From contig CACIPP010000011.1 in NCBI GenBank assembly GCA_902588515.1, positions 1 to 11,333 of the forward strand: a DNA stretch of 11,333 nt, read 5' to 3'. Source of the stretch: GCA-002704185 sp902588515 (GTDB taxonomy: Bacteria > Pseudomonadota > Alphaproteobacteria > Pelagibacterales > Pelagibacteraceae). The notes beneath the pieces were generated by a model. That model worked only from the letters and a program-made list of their open reading frames with translations. It was not told the DNA's origin and did no database searches. The position numbers were made by a program, and so were the translations under genes. Positions within the stretch are counted from its first letter, which is position 1. Every line of letters starts with the position of its first letter. Shown here piece after piece: positions 1-7,513 of this stretch.

Positions 1-1039
1 AATCTATTAATGACAAATTTTGTGGCCGATTATCTTTTATAGCTAATGTATTAAATCCAAATGAACTTTCTAATGGAGAAAATTTATAAAGTTGATTTAG
101 AATTATTTCATGATTAGAATTCCTTTTTATTTCTATTACAATTCTAATTCCGTCCTTGTTGGACTCATCTCTTAAATCTGATATTCCTTCAATTTTTTTA
201 TCTCTTATTAAGTTGGCTATTTTTTCTATTAGTACAGTTTTATTAACTTGATAAGGTATAGATGTAATAACAAGAAATATTTTTTCATTTTTTTGTTTTT
301 CAATATCTACCTCACCTCGTATTTTAATTGATCCTCTTCCATCCTTATATCCCTTGTATATTTGTTCTGTTCCCAAAATTACTCCTCCTGTTGGAAAATC
401 TGGACCAGGAATTATTTTCATTAGATCTTTTAAAGTTATCTTTTGATTTTTGATGTAAGCTACTGTGCCATCTATGACTTCTTTTAAATTATGTGGTGGA
501 ATGTTAGTAGCCATGCCTACAGCAATACCACCTGCTCCATTAACAAGTAAGTTTGGAAACTGTGATGGTAAAACCTTTGGTTCTAATTCAGTTTCATCGT
601 AATTATTTTGAAAGTCTACAGTATTTTTTTGAATATCTGCAACTAAATGCTCAGTAATTTTTGCTAATTTAATTTCTGTATATCTCATCGCTGCAGCGTT
701 ATCACCGTCGATAGATCCAAAATTACCTTGACCATCTAGCAATTTTACTTTCATAGAAAAATCTTGAGCTAATCTTACCATTGCATCATATACTGCTTGA
801 TCTCCATGTGGATGATATTTACCAATTACATCACCAACTATTCTTGCGGATTTACGATATTGCTTACTCCAATCGTAACCACCTTTGTACATGGCGTATA
901 TTATTCTTCTATGCACAGGCTTTAACCCATCTCTAGCATCCGGTAATGCTCTACTTACAATGACACTCATCGCGTAAGATAGGTATGATGATTTCATTTC
1001 ATCACGTATATTACGAATAGCAGTTTTTTTTTCTTTCAT
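1..1039 (-). CDS. gyrA: DNA gyrase subunit A, N-terminal part (cut by window edge)
   Basis: GyrA is the DNA-cleaving subunit of gyrase, which forms an A2B2 complex with GyrB and introduces negative supercoils in the cytoplasm. The frame starts at ATG 1039 and stays open to base 1, giving about 346 of the roughly 850-900 residues usual for the family; the C-terminal beta-pinwheel is outside the window. Visible signatures are the LPDARDGLKPVHRR block (residues 32-45), the quinolone-resistance region around GDVIGKYHPHGD (69-80), and AAAMRYTE with catalytic Arg119-Tyr120. LLVNGAGGIAVGMATNIPPHN and a PGPDFPTGG block follow. These favour GyrA over ParC, although the diagnostic GyrA box is not visible. 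The residue matching E. coli Ser83 is Gln81, while the Asp87 equivalent (Asp85) is kept. The gene lies 9 bp after ssb on the same strand, so the two are probably cotranscribed. Confidence 0.96.
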   Translation of the reverse strand, partial: MKEKKTAIRNIRDEMKSSYLSYAMSVIVSRALPDARDGLKPVHRRIIYAMYKGGYDWSKQYRKSARIVGDVIGKYHPHGDQAVYDAMVRLAQDFSMKVKLLDGQGNFGSIDGDNAAAMRYTEIKLAKITEHLVADIQKNTVDFQNNYDETELEPKVLPSQFPNLLVNGAGGIAVGMATNIPPHNLKEVIDGTVAYIKNQKITLKDLMKIIPGPDFPTGGVILGTEQIYKGYKDGRGSIKIRGEVDIEKQKNEKIFLVITSIPYQVNKTVLIEKIANLIRDKKIEGISDLRDESNKDGIRIVIEIKRNSNHEIILNQLYKFSPLESSFGFNTLAIKDNRPQNLSLID

Positions 1040-1048
1040 TTAAAAAGT

Positions 1049-1501
1049 CTAAAATGGAACTTCGTCGTCTATTTTTGTTTTAGAAACACTTTCATCTGAT
1101 GGTAAATTACTTGAAGTATCTTGATCGATACCACTATCTATAGCTTTATTTGAGCCTCCTAGCATAGTAAGTGTTGAATTGTATCCTTGTAATACAATCT
1201 GAGTACTAAATTTTTCTTGACCGTTATTATCTGTATATTTTGTGGTGCTGATTTGACCTTCGACATATACCTGAGCGCCTTTTTTTAAATATTTTTGAAC
1301 TACGTTAACAAGCCCTTCGTTAAATATAACTACACGATGCCACTCTGTTTTTTCTTTTTTTTCACCTGTATTTTTATCTTTCCAACTTTCACTTGTAGCC
1401 AAACTGAGAATCGCAACACTTTTTCCATTCTGAGTAGATTTTATGTCGGGGTCGTTACCCAATCTGCCTATTAAGAATACTTTATTCAGACTTCCTGCCA
1501 T
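1049..1501 (-). CDS. ssb: single-stranded DNA-binding protein
   Basis: SSB coats single-stranded DNA during replication, repair and recombination and recruits partner enzymes through its C-terminal tip. The 150-residue protein has the bacterial layout. An N-terminal OB fold (about residues 5-110) begins with LNKVFLIGRLGNDPD and contains WHRVVIF and GAQVYVEGQI. A low-complexity polar linker follows, then the acidic tip DDEVPF, a conservative variant of the classical DDDIPF. The ATG at 1501 fits the family N-terminus (MAGSLNKV). The stop is TAG and gyrA starts 9 bp later, so ssb-gyrA looks like an operon. Its promoter must lie in the 90 bp shared with divergent uvrA. No strong Shine-Dalgarno sequence precedes the start, only an A-rich run. 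Confidence 0.97.
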   Translation of the reverse strand: MAGSLNKVFLIGRLGNDPDIKSTQNGKSVAILSLATSESWKDKNTGEKKEKTEWHRVVIFNEGLVNVVQKYLKKGAQVYVEGQISTTKYTDNNGQEKFSTQIVLQGYNSTLTMLGGSNKAIDSGIDQDTSSNLPSDESVSKTKIDDEVPF

Positions 1502-1536
1502 TTTTTTCTTTATTTTATTGGTTTATATAATGGTTA

Positions 1537-1545
1537 ATTATACCA
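1537..1545 (-). promoter_or_regulatory. candidate extended -10 element for ssb
   Basis: Read on the minus strand, 1545-1537 is TGGTATAAT, a perfect -10 hexamer with the TG motif of an extended -10 promoter. Such promoters can work without a good -35, which fits the lack of one here. Transcription would start near 1530, giving a leader of about 29 nt before the ssb ATG at 1501. It lies inside an imperfect dyad (TGGT-N7-ACCA, 1531-1545) that could serve as an operator. This is inference from motif only. Confidence 0.45.
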
Positions 1546-1554
1546 TATATCGCA

Positions 1555-1560
1555 TATAAT
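1555..1560 (+). promoter_or_regulatory. candidate -10 element for uvrA
   Basis: A perfect TATAAT lies 31 bp before the uvrA ATG at 1592. A start near 1567 would leave a leader of about 25 nt. No recognisable -35 hexamer is present at 16-18 bp, and in such AT-rich DNA a chance match is quite possible. A second TATAAT at 1526-1531 is an alternative. Confidence 0.35.
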
Positions 1561-1591
1561 TAGAACAAATTAACATTTAAACCGATTAACT

Positions 1592-4468
1592 ATGTTGAAA
1601 AATATTGTTGTAAAAGGCGCAAAAGAACACAACTTAAAAAATATATCACTAGAAATACCTCGAGACAAACTAGTAGTGGTAACAGGCCTGTCTGGATCGG
1701 GTAAATCTTCATTGGCATTCGATACGATTTATGCCGAGGGTCAAAGAAGATATGTTGAAAGTTTATCAGCCTATGCAAGACAATTTCTTGATAAAATGAA
1801 GAAGCCCAATGTAGATCTAATTGAAGGTCTTTCGCCTGCAATATCTATTGAACAAAAAACTACTTCAAAAAACCCAAGGTCAATTGTTGCCACAGTAACA
1901 GAAATATACGATTATATGAGGGTTTTATATTCACGTGTTGGTACGCCCTACTCTCCATTTACAGGTAAACCTATTAAATCTCAAACTGTTAGTGAAATGG
2001 TTGACAAAATTTTAGATTTACCAAAGCCATCCAAAGTTAAATTATTTTCACCAATTGTTCGTGGTAGAAAAGGAGAATACCGTAAAGAGATTTTAAATTT
2101 TAAAAAACAAGGTTTCGAAAAAATTAGAATAGATGGTAAAATATATGATATTGATAATGTTCCCGATCTTAATAAAAAAATTAAACATAATATTGAATTA
2201 TTGATTGACAAATTTATTAATAAAAAAGATGATGAAAAAAGGATTTCTGAAAGTGTTGAATTATCATTAAAACTTTCAGATGGACTTTTGTATACAGAGT
2301 ATGTAGATAATAATGTTCCAAAAGAGCATCAAAAAACAAATAAAATAATTTTTTCTTCTAAATTTGCATGCCCAGAATCAGGTTTTACAATAGAGGAAAT
2401 TGAACCTAGACTCTTTTCTTTTAACTCACCTTTTGGCGCTTGTACAGAATGTGACGGTCTAGGTGTAGATCTATACGTCGATCCCAAATTAGTTATTCCA
2501 GACGAACGGAAATCAATTGCTGATGGCTGTATTAAACCTTGGGCAAATTCTACAAGTCATTATTATGCTCAGACGCTATCGTCTTTAGCAAAACATTATA
2601 AGTTTTCTTTAACTGAGCCGTGGAAAAAATTACCAAAAAAAATTCATGATATAATTTTCTACGGATCCGACGAAGAAGAAATAAAGTTTACATATGATGA
2701 TGGTTATGAAACCTATAGCAATAAAAAAACTTTTGAGGGAGTCATTAATAACTTAGAGAGAAAATATCTTGAAACAGAAAGTGATTGGAAACGTGAAGAA
2801 ATATCAAACTATCAGAGTGAAAAAGACTGCGAAAATTGTAAAGGGAATAGATTAAAAGAAGAGGCACTATGTATAAAAATAAATTCTAAAAATATTAGCG
2901 AAGTAACAAAATTATCTATAAAAGACGCTTATAAATGGTTTAAAGAATTACCAAATTATTTAAATGAAAGAGAAAATAAAATTGCAGTTCATGTATTAAA
3001 AGAAATTAATGAACGTTTATCATTTCTTGTAAATGTTGGACTTGATTATTTAAATTTATCAAGAGGATCTGGTACCCTATCCGGTGGCGAATCTCAACGA
3101 ATAAGATTAGCTTCACAAATAGGTTCAGGCCTTCAAGGTGTACTCTATGTTTTAGATGAACCATCAATTGGATTACACCAAAAAGACAACATAAAATTAC
3201 TTAAAGCTTTAAAAAGATTAAGAGATTTGGGTAATACTGTAATTGTTGTAGAACATGATGAAGAGGCTATGCTGAACTCTGATCATATTATAGATATTGG
3301 ACCTGGCGCCGGAGTAAATGGTGGCAAAGTTATAGCCGAGGGTAATTTTAATGAGATTTGTTCTAATGAAAAAAGTATTACTGGTGATTACCTTTCAAAA
3401 AGAAAATTTATAGCTACTCCAAAAATAAGAAAAAGTGCAAAAAACGGTAGATATCTTAAAATTATTGGATCTACTGGTAACAATTTGAAAAATGTAGATT
3501 TGCAAATTCCATTAGGTGCTTTTTCATGTGTAACAGGTGTCTCTGGAAGCGGTAAATCTACATTAATATTACATACACTCTATAGAGCATTGAACTTAAT
3601 GATAAATAAACAAATTTCGAGAAAAATGCCAAAACCATTTAAAAATATAAAAGGATTTGAATATTTAGATAAAATTATTGATATAGACCAATCGCCGATA
3701 GGTAGAACACCAAGGTCTAATCCAGCGACTTATTCTGGAGCCTTTACTCCTATCAGAGACTGGTTTGCAAATCTACCGGAGTCAAAAAGTAGGGGCTATA
3801 AAACTGGTAGGTTCTCCTTTAATGTTAAAGGCGGAAGATGTGAAGCATGCGAAGGTGATGGTGTGATTACATACGAAATGCATTTTTTACCTGACGTATT
3901 TGTCGAGTGTGACGCTTGTAAAGGCAAAAGATACAATAGAGAAACATTGAGTGTAACGTTTAAAGGGAAAAATATATCTGATGTATTGAATATGAGCGTT
4001 GATGAAAGTGTTGATTTCTTTTCAAATATACCAACTATAAAAGATAAGCTGTTAACATTACAAAAGGTTGGGCTGGGTTATATGAAGATAGGTCAACAAG
4101 CAACTACACTTTCTGGTGGAGAGGCTCAAAGAATTAAGTTAGCGAAAGAACTTTCAAAAAGATCAACGGGAAGAACTATATATATACTCGACGAACCAAC
4201 TACTGGATTGCATGTGCATGACGTAAAAAAACTTTTAGATGTTTTGCAAACTTTTGTTAATAAGGGAAACACAGTAATTGTGATAGAACATAATATGGAA
4301 GTTATTAAAACTGCTGATTGGATAGTTGATATGGGCCCAGATGGTGGTGACAGTGGTGGTCAAATAATTTTTCAAGGGACGCCAGAAAAATTAGCTAAAA
4401 TTAATAATAGTTATACGGGACAATTTTTGAATAAAATATTGATAAATAAAGTGAAAAAAATAGCTTAA
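1592..4468 (+). CDS. uvrA: excinuclease ABC subunit A (UvrA)
   Basis: UvrA is the damage-sensing ATPase of nucleotide excision repair; its dimer loads UvrB onto lesions in the cytoplasm. The 958-residue protein is full length and has two ABC-type ATPase modules. Module 1 has Walker A GLSGSGKSS (residues 32-40), the signature LSGGESQR (about 496) and Walker B DEPSIGLH (about 522). Module 2 has Walker A GVSGSGKST (about 649), the signature LSGGEAQR (about 840) and DEPTTGLH. The C-terminal zinc module is intact (C750, C753, C773, C776). In the first zinc module one ligand position is serine (C260-x2-S263, with C284 and C287). The ATG at 1592 starts the expected family N-terminus, with no clear ribosome-binding site. 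The gene appears to be transcribed alone, divergent from ssb, and its TAA overlaps the secF stop. Confidence 0.98.
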   Translation: MLKNIVVKGAKEHNLKNISLEIPRDKLVVVTGLSGSGKSSLAFDTIYAEGQRRYVESLSAYARQFLDKMKKPNVDLIEGLSPAISIEQKTTSKNPRSIVATVTEIYDYMRVLYSRVGTPYSPFTGKPIKSQTVSEMVDKILDLPKPSKVKLFSPIVRGRKGEYRKEILNFKKQGFEKIRIDGKIYDIDNVPDLNKKIKHNIELLIDKFINKKDDEKRISESVELSLKLSDGLLYTEYVDNNVPKEHQKTNKIIFSSKFACPESGFTIEEIEPRLFSFNSPFGACTECDGLGVDLYVDPKLVIPDERKSIADGCIKPWANSTSHYYAQTLSSLAKHYKFSLTEPWKKLPKKIHDIIFYGSDEEEIKFTYDDGYETYSNKKTFEGVINNLERKYLETESDWKREEISNYQSEKDCENCKGNRLKEEALCIKINSKNISEVTKLSIKDAYKWFKELPNYLNERENKIAVHVLKEINERLSFLVNVGLDYLNLSRGSGTLSGGESQRIRLASQIGSGLQGVLYVLDEPSIGLHQKDNIKLLKALKRLRDLGNTVIVVEHDEEAMLNSDHIIDIGPGAGVNGGKVIAEGNFNEICSNEKSITGDYLSKRKFIATPKIRKSAKNGRYLKIIGSTGNNLKNVDLQIPLGAFSCVTGVSGSGKSTLILHTLYRALNLMINKQISRKMPKPFKNIKGFEYLDKIIDIDQSPIGRTPRSNPATYSGAFTPIRDWFANLPESKSRGYKTGRFSFNVKGGRCEACEGDGVITYEMHFLPDVFVECDACKGKRYNRETLSVTFKGKNISDVLNMSVDESVDFFSNIPTIKDKLLTLQKVGLGYMKIGQQATTLSGGEAQRIKLAKELSKRSTGRTIYILDEPTTGLHVHDVKKLLDVLQTFVNKGNTVIVIEHNMEVIKTADWIVDMGPDGGDSGGQIIFQGTPEKLAKINNSYTGQFLNKILINKVKKIA
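4465..4468. other. shared palindromic TTAA stop of convergent uvrA and secF
   Basis: The four bases TTAA contain both stops: plus-strand TAA at 4466-4468 ends uvrA, and minus-strand TAA (plus bases 4465-4467) ends secF. The genes therefore overlap tail to tail by 4 bp, leaving no room for an intergenic terminator. Confidence 0.95.
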
Positions 4469-5370
4469 GGAGTATTATCGATCTTCTCACTCCAATCTCT
4501 TTTCAAATTGATATAAAGTAATATTGGAGATGCTATAAAGATAGAAGAATACGTTCCTATTATAACGCCCCATATTAAAGCAAATGAAAAGCCCTTTAAA
4601 ATTTCACCACCAAAAAAATATATTGAAATTAATGCCAATAATGTAGTGACTGAAGTTTTTATAGTTCTTGGTAATGTTTCATTAATAGAGTCATTTAATA
4701 ATATAGATAAATCTTTTTTATCAAATTTCTTTAAATTTTCTCTTATTCTGTCATAGATAACTACAGTGTCATTCATTGAGTACCCAATAATTGTCAAAAC
4801 TGCAGCTACTATTGATAAATTAAATTCATAACCCAACAAACTAAAAACACCAATTGTGATAAATACATCATGGGTTAATGCAAATATTGCTCCAACACTA
4901 AATTGCCATTCAAATCTGAACCAAATGTAAATTAACATGCAGATTAATGCTAGGGATACGGCAATAAGACCCTTTTCAGTTAATTCCTGACTTATTTTTG
5001 GACCAACAATTTCAACACGTCTAAAATCCGCACTAGAGTTTAAATTATTATTTAAATGTGATTTTATATTAGAAACAAAATTATTTTCTGTTCCTTTTCT
5101 TTCAATAATTGCTAAATGATTATTGGACTTACCAAATTCCTTAACTTTGACGTCACCCAAGTTTAGCTTTAAAAGTTCTTTTCTTATCTGTTCAGATTTT
5201 ATTTGTTTATCAAATTGCATTTCAATAACTGTCCCTCCTTTAAAATCTATTCCAAGATTTAAACCTTTAAAAAAAAATAAAAAGATAGATAAAATAAATA
5301 ATAAAGCAGAAAGTATTATTAAATATCGATGCTTGTTAATAAATTCGAATTTATTTTGATATATATTCAT
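4465..5370 (-). CDS. secF: protein translocase subunit SecF
   Basis: SecF pairs with SecD in the inner membrane and uses the proton-motive force to help pull secreted proteins through SecYEG on the periplasmic side. At 301 residues it has the normal SecF length. The first membrane helix (about 15-34) leads into LGIDFKGG (39-46), followed by a small periplasmic domain (to about 130) and five more predicted helices. The conserved GYSMNDTVVIYDRI block is at 196-209, and the ALTHD and LPRTIKTS motifs are present. It starts one base after the secD stop (ATG at 5370) and is the last gene of a sdhE-yajC-secD-secF run. An AAGGAG lies near 5395-5390 but is about 18 nt from the ATG, too far for a standard ribosome-binding site. 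Its TAA overlaps the uvrA stop. Confidence 0.97.
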   Translation of the reverse strand: MNIYQNKFEFINKHRYLIILSALLFILSIFLFFFKGLNLGIDFKGGTVIEMQFDKQIKSEQIRKELLKLNLGDVKVKEFGKSNNHLAIIERKGTENNFVSNIKSHLNNNLNSSADFRRVEIVGPKISQELTEKGLIAVSLALICMLIYIWFRFEWQFSVGAIFALTHDVFITIGVFSLLGYEFNLSIVAAVLTIIGYSMNDTVVIYDRIRENLKKFDKKDLSILLNDSINETLPRTIKTSVTTLLALISIYFFGGEILKGFSFALIWGVIIGTYSSIFIASPILLYINLKRDWSEKIDNTP

Positions 5371-5371
5371 A

Positions 5372-6916
5372 TTAAAATATACTTTCTACTCCTTTATTCT
5401 TTTTCAGATATAGAACAACTAAAAAACGTCCAAATACAAATGTTGTGAAGAAAGAAGTTATAATGCCTATGGCTAATGTAATTGAAAAACCTTTTATTGG
5501 TCCACTTCCAATAGAGTAGAGTATAATAGCGGCGATAAAAGTTGTTATATTTGCATCTAAAATTGTAGTAAGCGCCCTTCTATATGCTGAGTCAAATACT
5601 ATCATATTATTATTCTCATACTTTTTTTCTTCTCTTATTCTTTCATAAATTAAAACGTTTGAATCAACAGCCATCCCTACAGTCAGGATAATGCCTGCAA
5701 TACCGGGAAGAGTTAAAGTGGCCTCAAATACTGATAGAACTGCAATTAATAAAATTAAATTAATAGCTAAAGAGATATTTGCAAATATACCGAATACTTT
5801 ATAATTAAATATCATATAAATAATGACTAAAACAAAACCTAGTACCAATGAAAAAAATCCTTTTTGTATACTTTCCTTACCTAAATCTGGCCCTACTGTT
5901 CTTTCTTCAATGATTTTAATAGGTGCTGGTAATGCTCCTGATCTAAGTAAAATTGATAAGTCATTAGCTTCTTGTACAGTAAAATTTCCTGATATTTGCC
6001 CATTACCAGTAGTTATTGCATCTCTAATAACTGGTGCACTAACTACTTCATTATCAATTACAATAGCCAAGTTTCTTCCAATATTTTTTTTTGTAATGAA
6101 ACCAAATTTTTTAGCACCAAAGGTGTCTAACTTAAAATTTACTACAGAAGAGTTGTTAATTTGATCAAATCCAGGCTGAGCATCGATTAAATTTTCACCA
6201 GAAATAATTATTTTTTTTTCTACTTTATAAGTTCTACTTGGGTCTGTATTTGATTTTAAAATATCAACACCAAATTGTTCTTTTTCATTAATGGCTAAAA
6301 ATCTAAATGTTAATTTAGCAGTTTTTCCTAAAAGTGATTTAATATATGCAGGATCTTTTAATCCAGGTAATTCAACTAATATTCTGTCGCTTCCTTGTGC
6401 AATAATTGTAGGTTCTTTAGTTCCAAGTTCATCTATACGATTTCTAACTATCTCAAGTGATTGCTCGAGTGCATTTTTTTTAATCAAATCAAAAAATTCT
6501 TTTGTAAATTCTAACTTAATTTGATTTTGCTCAGCAGAAACAGTAAATTCTTTACTGCCATTGGATAGTAAATTAATATCTTTTTCATTTAGTAAACTTT
6601 TAATTTTACTTTCTTCTGATTTATAATTAAAAACTAAACTACTTTTTTTTATTTTAAAACCAGAATAAACAATATTGTTTTTTCTCAATTTTTTTTTAAT
6701 TGCAATTATTTTTGATTGAAACGTTTGCTCAAAAATAGGTTTCGTATCTATTTCTAATAATAAATATGAACCACCTTGTAGATCCAAGCCCAAGGTAAAC
6801 CTTTTTGGTTCAAATGAAATAAGGTTTTTGCTTATAAAATTTGGAACAAAAAAAAACAAACCAAGTACAATAACAAAAAATATTGAAAAAACTTTAAATT
6901 TCGAAAATTGTAGCAC
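5372..6916 (-). CDS. secD: protein translocase subunit SecD
   Basis: SecD is the larger partner of SecF in the accessory Sec complex driven by the proton-motive force. The 514-residue protein has a first membrane helix (about 8-26), the conserved LGLDLQGG (42-49), a large periplasmic region (to about 345) and a C-terminal five-helix block. That block contains GMAVDSNVLIYERIREE (414-430), which carries the conserved membrane Asp and Arg. It is about 100 residues shorter than E. coli SecD (about 615), mainly in the periplasmic part. The start is GTG at 6916, one base after the yajC stop, and the next gene, secF, follows after one base. SecD and SecF are separate genes here, not a SecDF fusion. 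Confidence 0.97.
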   Translation of the reverse strand: MLQFSKFKVFSIFFVIVLGLFFFVPNFISKNLISFEPKRFTLGLDLQGGSYLLLEIDTKPIFEQTFQSKIIAIKKKLRKNNIVYSGFKIKKSSLVFNYKSEESKIKSLLNEKDINLLSNGSKEFTVSAEQNQIKLEFTKEFFDLIKKNALEQSLEIVRNRIDELGTKEPTIIAQGSDRILVELPGLKDPAYIKSLLGKTAKLTFRFLAINEKEQFGVDILKSNTDPSRTYKVEKKIIISGENLIDAQPGFDQINNSSVVNFKLDTFGAKKFGFITKKNIGRNLAIVIDNEVVSAPVIRDAITTGNGQISGNFTVQEANDLSILLRSGALPAPIKIIEERTVGPDLGKESIQKGFFSLVLGFVLVIIYMIFNYKVFGIFANISLAINLILLIAVLSVFEATLTLPGIAGIILTVGMAVDSNVLIYERIREEKKYENNNMIVFDSAYRRALTTILDANITTFIAAIILYSIGSGPIKGFSITLAIGIITSFFTTFVFGRFLVVLYLKKNKGVESIF

Positions 6917-6917
6917 T

Positions 6918-7202
6918 CTACTTTTTGGTATCTGTTTTACTTAACACTTGCGAGATGGTTGATTTGACTATCTTTACATTGACATTTTCTGCAATTTGAA
7001 CTTCTACTTTCTCATCATCTAATAAACGTTCAATTTTTCCAACCAATCCTCCTGCTGTGATAACCTGGTCTCCCCTATTTAGTGCATTTACCATTGCCTT
7101 ATGTTCTTTAATTCTTTTTTGCTGAGGTCTAATAAGTAGAAAATAAAAAATAACAAAAATTAAAATTAGAGGTATGAATTGTCCCAATGCTTTAGCGTCC
7201 AT
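6918..7202 (-). CDS. yajC: Sec translocon accessory protein YajC
   Basis: YajC is a small inner-membrane protein of the SecDF-YajC subcomplex. The 94-residue product has one N-terminal membrane helix (about 8-24), then RPQQKR (25-30), the family hallmark. The cytoplasmic domain follows with GDQVITAGGLVGKI (about 44-57). It ends with TAG one base before the secD GTG start, so yajC-secD-secF are very probably translationally coupled or at least cotranscribed. The upstream gene on this strand is sdhE, 53 bp away. That gap (7203-7255) shows no convincing promoter, hairpin or ribosome-binding site. Confidence 0.96.
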   Translation of the reverse strand: MDAKALGQFIPLILIFVIFYFLLIRPQQKRIKEHKAMVNALNRGDQVITAGGLVGKIERLLDDEKVEVQIAENVNVKIVKSTISQVLSKTDTKK

Positions 7203-7255
7203 AAATCAGCTATTTAAACTAAATTTACGAAATTAACAACTAATATTAGAATATA

Positions 7256-7513
7256 TTATTTTATAACATGTAGTTTTAATTTTTTAGATAAGGCTATTGC
7301 ATCAATTTCATCGTTCTTTTTGTTAAATACAAGCCAATCATTAATATTTTTATCTGAAAAATTCAAAATTTGCTCAAATTCTTTGAGTTCATCGTCTTTA
7401 AGGGTTGTTATATTTTCTTTTAAAAAACCACCTAAAAATAGATCCATTTCTTTTGTACCTCTGTGAGTAGATCTAAAAAGTAATTTTTTTAAAAAATAGT
7501 CTCTATTATTCAT
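7256..7513 (-). CDS. sdhE: succinate dehydrogenase flavinylation factor SdhE
   Basis: SdhE (Sdh5/DUF339 family) helps attach FAD covalently to the flavoprotein subunit of succinate dehydrogenase (complex II). The 85-residue protein has the family's size and its signature RGTKE (R18-G19-x-x-E22), preceded by the typical LLFRSTH and followed by the DLFLGGFL stretch. It is predicted to be small, helical and cytoplasmic. The ATG at 7513 lies only 23 bp from the divergent recG ATG; a recG-sdhE neighbourhood is common in alphaproteobacteria, where mfd often follows. Here yajC follows instead. The first codons (ATG AAT AAT) mirror those of recG as part of a perfect inverted repeat. Confidence 0.93.
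   Translation of the reverse strand: MNNRDYFLKKLLFRSTHRGTKEMDLFLGGFLKENITTLKDDELKEFEQILNFSDKNINDWLVFNKKNDEIDAIALSKKLKLHVIK

Larger units (their letters stand above)
1502..1591. promoter_or_regulatory. divergent ssb / uvrA intergenic promoter region
   Basis: This 90-bp, very AT-rich spacer holds the 5' ends of both ssb (leftward) and uvrA (rightward), so promoters for both should be here. TATAAT occurs on the plus strand at 1526-1531 and 1555-1560, and on the minus strand at 1542-1537. No convincing -35 hexamer was found at standard spacing for any of them. No alphaproteobacterial LexA box (GTTC-N7-GTTC) was found, so SOS control of this pair, known in E. coli, is not supported here. Confidence 0.6.

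Noticed and set aside
1502..1591. Possible LexA (SOS) box between ssb and uvrA
   Set aside because: One GTTC occurs on the minus strand (1566-1563) but there is no partner at the 11-bp period expected for the alphaproteobacterial GTTC-N7-GTTC box, and no E. coli-type CTGT-N8-ACAG.
1590..1841. 83-codon minus-strand reading frame overlapping the 5' end of uvrA
   Set aside because: It lies antisense to the conserved UvrA N-terminus including Walker A, has no family resemblance, and would consume the uvrA start. It is a shadow frame.
5823..6164. 113-codon plus-strand reading frame inside secD
   Set aside because: Antisense to the conserved SecD coding region, with no recognisable domain; a by-product of the AT-rich SecD sequence. 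The other short frames inside uvrA, secF, secD, recG and the transporter gene were rejected for the same reason.
7203..7255. Promoter or terminator between sdhE and yajC
   Set aside because: A TTGTTA-like hexamer exists on the minus strand, but the matching -10 position is poor, and no GC stem with a T-tract is present.
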